10,836 bases of DNA from an uncultured Lachnospiraceae bacterium. GTDB taxonomy: Bacteria > Bacillota > Clostridia > Lachnospirales > Lachnospiraceae. Below, piece by piece: positions 1-6,777 of the stretch (the first letter of the stretch is position 1; the number at the start of each line of letters is the position of its first letter). Position numbers and translations under genes: made by a program. Below the pieces are notes generated by a model, which searched no databases, was not told where the DNA came from, and saw only the letters and a list, made by a program, of their open reading frames with translations. The stretch is from positions 1-10,836 of the forward strand of contig CACZTF010000207.1 in assembly GCA_902784025.1 (NCBI GenBank), in the 5' to 3' direction.

Positions 1-524
1 CCCATATCCACGCATTCCTTTGTGATCTCCACCAGCTTACGTTTTTCCTCGCTTACTTCGCCTATCATGAACATACGTGAAGAATCGCTGTAATAACCGT
101 CAAGTATCGTGGAGCAATCCACATTTACTATATCCCCGCTCTTAAGGATACGCTCTGCCGAGGGGATTCCGTGACATACCACATCATCAATGGAAGTGCA
201 GACACTCTTGGGAAATCCTTCATAATTAAGAGGGGCAGGAATCCCGCCCCTCTTGGTAGTCTCCTGATAGACCATATCATCTATTTCCTGGGTGCTCATA
301 CCCTCTTTGATATGCTCCGCCACATAATCAAGCACCGCCACATTTATCACGGCACTTTTTTTGATCATCTCCACCTGATCAGGTGTCTTGATGAGATTTC
401 TCCCCGGCACCTTGGCATGCTTCTTGCGGAAAAGATCCAGCTTCTTATCAAATGCAGCATGGCACTTGCCGTAGGGCTCTCCGCTGTCACACCAGCAGGC
501 TTCATCAGGCCTAAGTCTTCTCAT
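1..524 (-). CDS. map: Methionine aminopeptidase type I, with N-terminal SEC-C-like motif (C-terminus cut by window edge)
   Basis: This enzyme removes the initiator methionine from new proteins in the cytoplasm, using a two-metal site. The first 174 codons are visible and the gene runs off position 1; the usual total for this extended form is about 290 residues. Residues 9-22 (ACWCDSGEPYGKCH) form a SEC-C-like zinc-binding motif with Cys10, Cys12, Cys21 and His22, ahead of a linker and the pita-bread catalytic domain from about residue 45. His118 (VCHGIP) matches the conserved active-site His. Asp136 and Asp147, spaced 11 apart as in the E. coli enzyme (D97/D108), are the first two metal ligands; the later ligands (His, Glu, Glu) are outside the window. 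The ATG at 524 overlaps the TGA of the pyrophosphatase gene (ATGA), with GGAGG 7 nt upstream. The family call is secure; zinc binding by the extension is inferred. Confidence 0.95.
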   Translation of the reverse strand, partial: MRRLRPDEACWCDSGEPYGKCHAAFDKKLDLFRKKHAKVPGRNLIKTPDQVEMIKKSAVINVAVLDYVAEHIKEGMSTQEIDDMVYQETTKRGGIPAPLNYEGFPKSVCTSIDDVVCHGIPSAERILKSGDIVNVDCSTILDGYYSDSSRMFMIGEVSEEKRKLVEITKECVDM

Positions 525-2173
525 TGCAATGCCTCCGTCAGGGGCGGTACGATCTGCTTCTTTCTGGACACCACGCCCTCAAGCAACATACGGTCACCAT
601 CCGCCTTTTTTCCAAATGTCCTTTCCATGAGCTCCACACCGCCTTCTCCTGCAGCCACCAGCACGGAATTTCCCTTTATGATATCCGTGATCATCACGTA
701 AATGTTATGTGCGCACTGCGCATTCATAAAGCCCGTAAGTTCAGGCTGTATCTTCTCATAAATATCATCTACGTCGCTTTCGCTCGTGATATTTACCTGA
801 TCCACGCCTATGACACGGCCGCCCATCTCGAACTTCTTAAAATCGTTGGTAAGTATCTCCTCGGCACTTTTGGAACCCCAGTTACTGCCGGCCTTAAACA
901 TAGCCATGGCGTAGTCGTGGGTATCCACCTCTGCGATCTTCTCCAACTCCTTAGCCGCCATCTTGTCGTGGGGTGTGCATGTGGGTGAAGTAAACAGCAG
1001 GGTATCGGAACATATAGCAGAAAGCATGAGTCCTGCTATATCCTTATCCGGCGTGATCCCCTCTTCTTTGTACATATTATAAATGATGGTACATGTGCAG
1101 CCCATGGGCTGGATGCGGGCAAACAAAGGCTGGGGTGTGGTCATGCCTCCGAGCCTGTGATGATCGATGATCTCAAGGACCTCTGCCTTATTTACACCAT
1201 CCACTGCCTGTGCAAGCTCCTCGTGATCCACCAGGATCACCTGTTTCTTGCCTGCCTTAAGAAGATCACCCTTGGATACGAGACCCACATACTCACCGTT
1301 TTCATCCTCGACCGGGAAGTAACGGAAACGCACCTGGGTCATGGGATCTGTAATATCCTCCACATAATCATCAAGCTTAAATCTCTGGAGATCATCCCTG
1401 CCTCTGTAAAGACTCCTGATGGGTATGCTCTGGTTTATCAGACGCACACAGGTCACGGGATCATACTTTGTCCTGAGCACTATAGTCCCGTTTTCCTCAG
1501 CCTTTTTAACAATGTCATCCGACACCTTTGAGTCGTTGCACAAAATTATGCATCCCGCCCTGGTCTCAATGGCATTAACATGGGAATCCTCCCGGTTCTC
1601 GAGGATAACGATATCCCCGGGCTCGATAAGCTTTGCCATCTGATCCTCGTTTGCAGATGAGACCACCACGCGGCCCTTGTCAAATGTGCCTGACACATCT
1701 CCGGTGACAACCTCAGCCTCAAGCACGCTCTTTACATTTGAATAGGGGGTGCCTGCAGCAGACATCTGATATCTGTCGATCACATCAAAAACTGTACGTG
1801 AAAGATCACCGATGGTTACGATACCTTCAAGCTTCTTTCCCTCTGTGACCGGAAGAGTAACTATGTTGTACTCCCGCATTTTTGCCCATGCTTCCCTTAT
1901 GGAGATCTCACCGTCCACCCCGGGAACATGATGAAATTCCACATCTGAAAGCTGGGAACGCACGTCTGTGACCGTCTCCGGCTCAGCAAAGCCGAAATGC
2001 TTTAAAGCGAACTTCGTCTCATCATTTACGTTTGCCGTTTTCTTGGGTAAATAAAGCTTATCCCCTCCCGAAAGCTTATTCTTCAACTCTGCATAGCAGA
2101 TGGCAGAGCATATGGAATCCGTGTCCGGATTCTTATGACCTATCACCCAAACCTCATTATTTTTTCCTGACAT
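521..2173 (-). CDS. ppaC: Manganese-dependent (family II) inorganic pyrophosphatase with CBS and DRTGG domains
   Basis: This cytoplasmic enzyme hydrolyses pyrophosphate to phosphate, pulling biosynthetic reactions forward. The 550 residues are longer than the roughly 310 of a plain family II enzyme because a regulatory insert splits the DHH domain. The N-terminal metal motif GHKNPDTDS is at residues 12-20 (His13, Asp17, Asp19). A first CBS domain covers about 70-135, a DRTGG-like domain about 150-245, and a second CBS domain about 248-308. The catalytic half resumes with VDHEE (315-319), the DHH motif (337-339) and CSDTLLF around Asp390. The DHHA2 domain ends in SRKKQ (536-540), the signature that binds the substrate phosphate. 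In studied relatives the CBS pair binds adenine nucleotides and tunes activity; that is inferred here. The ATG at 2173 has GGGAGA 7 nt upstream. The gene lies 70 bp after the MATE gene and overlaps map by 4 bp. Confidence 0.95.
   Translation of the reverse strand: MSGKNNEVWVIGHKNPDTDSICSAICYAELKNKLSGGDKLYLPKKTANVNDETKFALKHFGFAEPETVTDVRSQLSDVEFHHVPGVDGEISIREAWAKMREYNIVTLPVTEGKKLEGIVTIGDLSRTVFDVIDRYQMSAAGTPYSNVKSVLEAEVVTGDVSGTFDKGRVVVSSANEDQMAKLIEPGDIVILENREDSHVNAIETRAGCIILCNDSKVSDDIVKKAEENGTIVLRTKYDPVTCVRLINQSIPIRSLYRGRDDLQRFKLDDYVEDITDPMTQVRFRYFPVEDENGEYVGLVSKGDLLKAGKKQVILVDHEELAQAVDGVNKAEVLEIIDHHRLGGMTTPQPLFARIQPMGCTCTIIYNMYKEEGITPDKDIAGLMLSAICSDTLLFTSPTCTPHDKMAAKELEKIAEVDTHDYAMAMFKAGSNWGSKSAEEILTNDFKKFEMGGRVIGVDQVNITSESDVDDIYEKIQPELTGFMNAQCAHNIYVMITDIIKGNSVLVAAGEGGVELMERTFGKKADGDRMLLEGVVSRKKQIVPPLTEALQ
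532..536 (-). promoter_or_regulatory. Ribosome binding site of map, inside the pyrophosphatase coding region
   Basis: GGAGG on the minus strand lies 7 nt before the map ATG at 524, within the last codons of the upstream pyrophosphatase gene. Together with the ATGA stop/start overlap it fixes the map start and suggests translational coupling of the two genes. Confidence 0.75.
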
Positions 2174-2180
2174 TTTTATT

Positions 2181-2186
2181 TCTCCC
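2181..2186 (-). promoter_or_regulatory. Ribosome binding site of the pyrophosphatase gene
   Basis: GGGAGA on the minus strand, 7 nt before the ATG at 2173, supports that start. The 70-bp gap upstream is AT-rich. I see only a poor promoter candidate in it (TTGTGA, 17-nt gap, AAAGAT), so a separate promoter is not established. Confidence 0.6.
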
Positions 2187-2243
2187 GCATAAATCTTTTA
2201 CTTAACTTTTGTATATCACAATATTGCGAAGACCTTAGGCAAC

Positions 2244-3635
2244 CTAAGCAGACCCTGCAGTCTCCGGCGGCGGCTCTGCCGCTATGGCATCCAGTTTCTT
2301 CTTGAGTTTTTTGTAGAAGATGATGGACAAAGTAAGCCCCGTCACCTCGGCAATGGGTATCGCCCACCACACATTATCCACATTCCCTGTCTGGGCCAGT
2401 AAAAAGGCACTGGGCAGCAGAGCAGCCCCCTGTCGTATACATGTTACCACCAGGGAGTTCATGGGATTACCCGCCGCCTGGAATATGGTAGAGTTAATGA
2501 TCTCTATACCTGACATCATAAACCCTATGCCCATGATCCGCAATGCCACCTGCCCGATGGCCATGACATTATCCGTTGCCGAGAACATCTGCAGCAGCGG
2601 CACGGCAAATATCTCAAATACCGCCGTACACGCCCCCATAAATACAAGTGCCGATATCATCCCCACTCTGTAGGCCTTATGTATCCTGTCGATCTGCCGG
2701 CTTCCCAGGTTATAACTGAATATAGGCACCAGACCGGCGTTAAGACCGAAGATGGGCATATATACGAAACTGATCAGCTTAAAGTATATTCCGTAGGCCG
2801 TTATGGCATCCTCTGAAAATCCCCGGAGTATGATATTCATAACAAACACTACGATAGACATTATAGCATTCAGGATCATGGAGGGGAGTCCGATCTTGAA
2901 GATCTGCACTATATCCTCTCCCAGGGGCTTTAATATCCTGGAAATCCTGATCTGTATATCTTTATTAAATTTTATGTTCAGTATTATTGCTATTATCCCG
3001 GCTGCGATCTGTCCGCATACCGTGGCGATCGCCGCACCCCTGGCGCCCATAGCAGGCATGCCGAAATACCCGAAGATAAAAATGGGATCCAGCACCAGGT
3101 TTATCCCGGCTCCCGTGGCCTGGGATATCATGGAAAGTTTGGAGTGTCCCGTGGACTGCAGCAGGCGTTCTCCTATTATCTCTACAAAAATACCTATTCC
3201 TAAAAACATGATGACAGAAAGGTATTCCTCACCGTAAGCTGCAACCTCCGGTATCCCTGTCTGCATGGCAAAAAACGGCTTTATGATAAATATGGCCAGT
3301 ATGGCAAAAGCTGCATATCCTATCACGGACAGGAAAATACCGGCACTCGCCACATCGCCGGCCCTGTCCCTGCGTTTCTCCCCCAGATGTCTGGCAACAA
3401 GGGCATTGGTTCCCACACCAAATCCCACCGCCAGGGATATCATGAGATTCTGCACCGGAAATGCAAGAGAAACGGCCTCCAGGGCGTGGGTATCAAACTG
3501 CCCCACAAATATGGAATCCACCACGTTATACAACGCCTGGACCATCATCGAGATTATAATAGGGAGCGACATATTAAACACCAGTTTCGTAACCGGCATA
3601 TCCCCCATTTTCTTAGACTGGATCCCTCCGCTCAT
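2244..3635 (-). CDS. MATE family multidrug/organic cation efflux transporter
   Basis: This is an inner-membrane antiporter of the multidrug and toxic compound extrusion family, which exports drugs or metabolites in exchange for Na+ or H+. Its 463 residues are the normal length, with about 12 hydrophobic segments in two homologous halves (roughly 15-230 and 240-440). Family features are visible: PIIISMMVQALYNVVDSIFVG in the first helices, the LDPIFIFG stretch at 182-189 followed by MGARGAAIAT (196-205), and the second-half counterpart starting at GLPSMILNA (249-257). The C-terminus is a short Pro/Ala-rich cytoplasmic tail after KKLKKKL. The ATG at 3635 has AAGGAG 5 nt upstream. It follows the P-type ATPase by 123 bp with no clear terminator between them. 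The substrate cannot be told from sequence; MATE proteins without a known substrate are best left at family level. Confidence 0.93.
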   Translation of the reverse strand: MSGGIQSKKMGDMPVTKLVFNMSLPIIISMMVQALYNVVDSIFVGQFDTHALEAVSLAFPVQNLMISLAVGFGVGTNALVARHLGEKRRDRAGDVASAGIFLSVIGYAAFAILAIFIIKPFFAMQTGIPEVAAYGEEYLSVIMFLGIGIFVEIIGERLLQSTGHSKLSMISQATGAGINLVLDPIFIFGYFGMPAMGARGAAIATVCGQIAAGIIAIILNIKFNKDIQIRISRILKPLGEDIVQIFKIGLPSMILNAIMSIVVFVMNIILRGFSEDAITAYGIYFKLISFVYMPIFGLNAGLVPIFSYNLGSRQIDRIHKAYRVGMISALVFMGACTAVFEIFAVPLLQMFSATDNVMAIGQVALRIMGIGFMMSGIEIINSTIFQAAGNPMNSLVVTCIRQGAALLPSAFLLAQTGNVDNVWWAIPIAEVTGLTLSIIFYKKLKKKLDAIAAEPPPETAGSA

Positions 3636-3640
3636 AATTT

Positions 3641-3646
3641 CTCCTT
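3641..3646 (-). promoter_or_regulatory. Ribosome binding site of the MATE gene
   Basis: AAGGAG on the minus strand, 5 nt before the ATG at 3635, decides the start of the MATE transporter. Confidence 0.7.
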
Positions 3647-3678
3647 GTTCCTTAAATTACAAAAACCAACCAAACTCT

Positions 3679-3695
3679 TTCAGATACTGTCTGAA
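3679..3695. repeat. 17-bp inverted repeat upstream of the MATE gene (possible operator)
   Basis: The arms TTCAGA and TCTGAA are perfect, separated by five bases, about 45 bp before the MATE start. On the minus strand the second arm overlaps a weak promoter-like pair (TGGACA, 17-nt gap, TATCTG). No T-run follows it, so it is not a terminator. It could be a repressor site controlling the transporter, or a chance short palindrome. Confidence 0.35.
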
Positions 3696-3758
3696 TGTGC
3701 CATTGTCCATAGGCCGGCAGTAAATATACAAAGCCCGGGGTCAGCTTTCTGCCGCTTC

Positions 3759-6176
3759 TTAATCATCATCCAGCTTTCTTATAAGCCTGAGAAGCAGCCC
3801 CGGTTTTTTATTCCTTTTCTTCTTAGCCCTGTATATGATCCTGTTCTCGATCTGCAGCACTATTGCAAATATTACTATTCCCAATGCTGACAGGATCACC
3901 GTCCATGCGATCTCCCATGCATTAAGGGGTACAAACTTAAATGCACCGGGAATTATGATCAGACCGCCCACACTGAAAAATATTGAAACCCCGATAACAA
4001 ACCGCCTGAATGCATTCAGCGGCTGGGAAATGTGAATTACCATAAGACAGCCTATCACCAGCATCACTATAGAAGCCATGGTCGCCGTCTCATCAAAGCC
4101 CATGCTCAGCAATGCTCCTATTCCCGTAGCCAGCTCCACCATGATAAATTCCGTTACACCTGCAGGTATCGATTTTTTGATAACCTTCTGAAGGAATTTA
4201 CCCTTTATGAGCTCATTGCTTCTCTGCATTGCCAGCAGAAATCCCGGAGCTCCGATAGTACAGAAGCTGTAAAAGGACATTTGCGCCGGGAATATAGGAT
4301 ACCTGTGACCTACGATCATTACAAAAATGGCAGTCAGTATGGAAAACAGGTTCTTGACCAGGAACAGTGAAGCCGTTCTCTGGATGTTATTTACCACCTG
4401 ACGACCCTCTGCCACCACATCCGGCATCTTTGCGAAGTCCGAGTCAAGCAGCACTATCTGTGACACATTTTCCACTACATCTGAGGCATTTCCCATGGCT
4501 ATGGAGCAGTCAGCGATCTTAAGCGCCAGTACATCATTTACACCGTCGCCTGTCATGGCTACAACACGTTTCTCACTCTGCAGTGCCGTGACTATCCTTT
4601 TTTTCTGATCCGGTCTCACTCGGCCGAAAACGCTGTAGCGCTTCACCGCTTCCCTTATATCGTCATCAGTCTTAAGTGTTCCGGCATCCACTACCTGGTC
4701 AGCACCATCGATACCGCATTTCTTTGCCACATGGGCTACAGTGGAAGGATTATCGCCGGATATGACCTTGATATCCACGCCTTGCTTCTGGAAATATTTC
4801 ATGGTACGGGCAGCTGTCTTTCTCACCGGGTTAGTGATGAGCACAAGCCCCAGAGGTATCACCGGCTCATAAAGATCCTCGGTGTTCTGAACCCTGGAGA
4901 CATTGCTGCTGCTATCAAGCTTTCCGAAAAGCAGCACCCTGTTACCCACTTTTGTATAAGAAGCGATCTCTTCCTCGTAGAGATCATAATCCTCGAGCAA
5001 AAGCTTTTCAGGTGCGCCCAGCACGTATGTACCGTCATCAAATGTTACCGCAGAGTATTTTACTTTTGATGTAAAAGGAAATACTTCCAACGGAGTCTTG
5101 GCCGGCGGCCGGTCAAACTCGGCCTTTAAAGCTTCAATGGTCATGTTGTCATTGGTCATGGCCTGTACGAAATCGTTCAGATAGTCCGAAAGATCCCTGT
5201 CCGGTTGTCCTTCCTCATCAAAACCATCCAAGGTTATAAGACCTTCAAAGGACATGACATTTTCAGTAAGGGTTCCTGTCTTATCCAGACAAAGTGTATC
5301 TACACGTGCAAGGGTCTCTATACTGGCCATTTCATGCACAAGCACCTTTTTCATACCCAGCGAAGCCGCGGAAGTGGCAAGTCTTATGTTCGTCAGGAGA
5401 TAAAGTCCTTCCGGGATCATTCCCACAAGAGCCGCCACCACTGCAGATATGGAAGCTTCATATCCCATATTCAGGAAATGAAAATCCTGTATGAACATTA
5501 TGATCCCTATAGGGACCATGGCCACACCTATGATACGCAGCAGCCTGGTAAGGGCTTTCATCATCTTGGTCTGCCGCTTTTCGCCCTGACCTTTGGCTTC
5601 AAGAGAAAGTTTGGAAATGTAGGAATCCAGTCCCACATTAGTCAGCTCCGCCCGGCACTCTCCCGAGACCACAAAGCTTCCCGAAAGAATGGAATCCCCC
5701 GTTGCCTTGCGTATCTCATCTGATTCACCCGTTACAAGGGATTCATTTACTTTTACCTCGCCGGATACCAGCCTTGCGTCCGCACCTATCTGGTTCCCGG
5801 CCTTAAAAATGCAGATATCGCCCTTTACCAGCTTACTCGTTTCTATCACCGAGATCTTGCCGTCTCTGACCACCCTGGTCTTAGGGGCGTTCAGCATGGT
5901 CATCTTGTCAAGTACCGATTTTGCCTTTAACTCCTGCACGATACCTATGATGGCGTTTATCACCACAACTATCATGAAGGTGAGATTTGCAAATGATCTG
6001 GCTGTGATCAGCAGGATAGCAAAGAATATGAAAATAAAGTTAAAGAATGTAAATACATTGTCTTTAACTATCTGACCCACGGTCTTTGACTGGCTCTCCA
6101 CCTGTACATTGGACAGACCCTGTGCCTCACGTCTTGCCGCTTCTTCACTTGTAAGTCCGATATTCGGATCGGTCAT
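3759..6176 (-). CDS. P-type cation-translocating ATPase (HAD-IC family, CtpE-like)
   Basis: This membrane pump couples ATP hydrolysis, through a phospho-aspartate, to cation transport. With the ATG at 6176 it has 805 residues, numbered here from that ATG. Two helices lie at about 43-83, followed by the actuator domain with TGES (149-152). Helices with PEGL (255-258) come next, then the phosphorylation site LDKTGT (Asp298) and the nucleotide-binding domain with LGAPEK (386-391). The hinge motif TGDGVND is at 542-548, followed by about six C-terminal helices and a Lys/Arg-rich tail. The LDKTGT context, VLGAPE and the TIGAPGFLLA segment resemble the CtpE group, whose mycobacterial member imports Ca2+; the substrate here is not proven. 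In the usual DxxR motif the Asp is Asn449. The frame is open further up to an ATG at 6218 and a TTG at 6254. I prefer 6176 because the conserved N-terminal GLTSEEAARR follows it directly and a G-rich stretch lies about 13 nt upstream, but the start is uncertain. Confidence 0.9.
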   Translation of the reverse strand: MTDPNIGLTSEEAARREAQGLSNVQVESQSKTVGQIVKDNVFTFFNFIFIFFAILLITARSFANLTFMIVVVINAIIGIVQELKAKSVLDKMTMLNAPKTRVVRDGKISVIETSKLVKGDICIFKAGNQIGADARLVSGEVKVNESLVTGESDEIRKATGDSILSGSFVVSGECRAELTNVGLDSYISKLSLEAKGQGEKRQTKMMKALTRLLRIIGVAMVPIGIIMFIQDFHFLNMGYEASISAVVAALVGMIPEGLYLLTNIRLATSAASLGMKKVLVHEMASIETLARVDTLCLDKTGTLTENVMSFEGLITLDGFDEEGQPDRDLSDYLNDFVQAMTNDNMTIEALKAEFDRPPAKTPLEVFPFTSKVKYSAVTFDDGTYVLGAPEKLLLEDYDLYEEEIASYTKVGNRVLLFGKLDSSSNVSRVQNTEDLYEPVIPLGLVLITNPVRKTAARTMKYFQKQGVDIKVISGDNPSTVAHVAKKCGIDGADQVVDAGTLKTDDDIREAVKRYSVFGRVRPDQKKRIVTALQSEKRVVAMTGDGVNDVLALKIADCSIAMGNASDVVENVSQIVLLDSDFAKMPDVVAEGRQVVNNIQRTASLFLVKNLFSILTAIFVMIVGHRYPIFPAQMSFYSFCTIGAPGFLLAMQRSNELIKGKFLQKVIKKSIPAGVTEFIMVELATGIGALLSMGFDETATMASIVMLVIGCLMVIHISQPLNAFRRFVIGVSIFFSVGGLIIIPGAFKFVPLNAWEIAWTVILSALGIVIFAIVLQIENRIIYRAKKKRNKKPGLLLRLIRKLDDD

Positions 6177-6258
6177 CTCAGGCTCACAACCCCCTGCTGC
6201 TTTCGTTATTCTCAACATATACAAGGCAAAAGATTCTTTTTTCCTGCCTCGCAACTAA

Positions 6259-6280
6259 ACAAATATAATATCATATTTGT
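6259..6280. repeat. 22-bp inverted repeat at the ATPase promoter (candidate operator)
   Basis: The 8-bp arms ACAAATAT and ATATTTGT are perfect and are separated by six bases. The repeat covers the predicted -10 element of the ATPase gene, the usual placement for a repressor site. The region is very AT-rich, so chance is a real alternative. Confidence 0.4.
6265..6273 (-). promoter_or_regulatory. Putative extended -10 promoter of the P-type ATPase gene
   Basis: On the minus strand TGATATTAT gives an extended -10 (TG, one base, TATTAT with 5 of 6 matches). The -35 is poor (TTTTAT, 17 nt further up). Transcription would begin near 6258, leaving a leader of about 80 nt to the ATG at 6176. It would make the TTG at 6254 almost leaderless. 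The upstream csp gene is closed by a terminator, so a promoter is needed here. Confidence 0.4.
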
Positions 6281-6346
6281 GTTAAAAATAAAAGAAAAAA
6301 GTCCATTAATGCATGCAGACTCACAACGGATCTTTTTGCCGCTTCC

Positions 6347-6391
6347 AAAATAAAAAGTAAGGGACCGCAAGCTTTGCTCACGATCCCTTAC
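6347..6391 (-). terminator. Rho-independent terminator of the cold-shock gene
   Basis: The arms GTAAGGGA (6357-6364) and TCCCTTAC (6384-6391) are perfect 8-bp complements, and the loop holds a smaller GCAA/TTGC pairing. In the minus direction the stem is followed at once by TTTTTATTTT (6356-6347). It lies about 80 nt after the csp stop codon. On the plus strand no T-run follows, so it works in one direction only. Confidence 0.85.
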
Positions 6392-6468
6392 AGAAGGAAT
6401 GCCGGTACTCATGTATAAACTATCATCATAAAAATCATAAAAAATACTTTCGTGCCGTCAAAAGTTAC

Positions 6469-6669
6469 TTACGACAACTTAGTCACGTTTACTGCCTGGG
6501 GTCCTTTAGCACCGTCAGCAATCTCGAACTCTACGTCTGCACCTTCATCTACGGTCTTGAAACCTTCCATGTTCAATCCGGTGTAATGAACAAATACATC
6601 GTTTCCTGACTCGTCACAGATGAATCCGTAACCTTTCTGGTTGTTAAACCATTTTACCGTACCCTTCAT
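6469..6669 (-). CDS. Cold-shock protein, CspA family
   Basis: This small cytoplasmic single-stranded nucleic acid binding protein acts as an RNA chaperone; relatives include CspA, CspB and CspC. Its 66 residues are the full family length and form one five-stranded OB fold. The RNA-binding motifs are RNP1 (KGYGFI, 12-17) and RNP2 (VFVHY, 25-29), with MKGTVKWFN at the start and Trp7 on the binding face. The ATG at 6669 has GGAGGA 8 nt upstream. The gene appears monocistronic: it has its own promoter 50-85 bp upstream and its own terminator. Sequence alone does not show whether it is cold-induced or constitutive, so I give no individual gene letter. Confidence 0.97.
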   Translation of the reverse strand: MKGTVKWFNNQKGYGFICDESGNDVFVHYTGLNMEGFKTVDEGADVEFEIADGAKGPQAVNVTKLS

Positions 6670-6677
6670 AGTAAAAA

Positions 6678-6683
6678 TCCTCC
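6678..6683 (-). promoter_or_regulatory. Ribosome binding site of the cold-shock gene
   Basis: GGAGGA on the minus strand, 8 nt before the ATG at 6669, is a strong SD sequence and fixes the start. Confidence 0.75.
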
Positions 6684-6724
6684 AAATATAACTAATTACT
6701 TAGGTGCTTTTACGCACTATTGTG

Positions 6725-6754
6725 ATAATAACACACAATGTCAAAGAAAGTCAA
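6725..6754 (-). promoter_or_regulatory. Promoter of the cold-shock gene (sigma-A type)
   Basis: On the minus strand TTGACT (6754-6749) and TATTAT (6730-6725) each match the consensus at five of six positions, with an 18-bp gap. This predicts a start near 6718 and a leader of about 50 nt. A second candidate overlaps it: TTGACA (6744-6739), a 17-bp gap, then AATAGT (6721-6716). The leader holds only weak hairpins (GTGC/GCAC and CTAA/TTAG). Confidence 0.6.
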
Positions 6755-6777
6755 TCTGAAATCCATCAAATACAGCT

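Noticed and set aside
171..701. Plus-strand open frame of 176 codons over the map/ppaC junction
   Set aside because: It lies opposite two well-recognised genes, its product matches no family I know, and it has no good SD sequence. The other plus-strand frames across the window (for example 2803-3237, 9020-9700 and 9752-10378) are antisense shadows of the same kind.
2234..2248. CTTAGG/CCTAAG hairpin at the MATE stop codon as a terminator
   Set aside because: The stem is only 6 bp with a 3-nt loop and no T-run follows in the minus direction.
3716..3753. GGCAG/CTGCC plus AAAGC/GCTTT pairing after the ATPase stop as a terminator
   Set aside because: The two short stems are separated by a 9-nt bulge on one side, and no T-run follows, so read-through into the MATE gene is more likely.
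6177..6254. TTG at 6254 (or ATG at 6218) as the ATPase start
   Set aside because: Neither has an SD sequence at a useful distance, the TTG would be nearly leaderless given the predicted promoter, and the added residues do not resemble the family N-terminus. The ATG at 6218 cannot be ruled out.
6212..6412. Minus-strand frame of 66 codons between csp and the ATPase gene
   Set aside because: It contains the csp terminator, overlaps the ATPase start in another frame, has no convincing SD sequence, and its product is unlike any known small protein.
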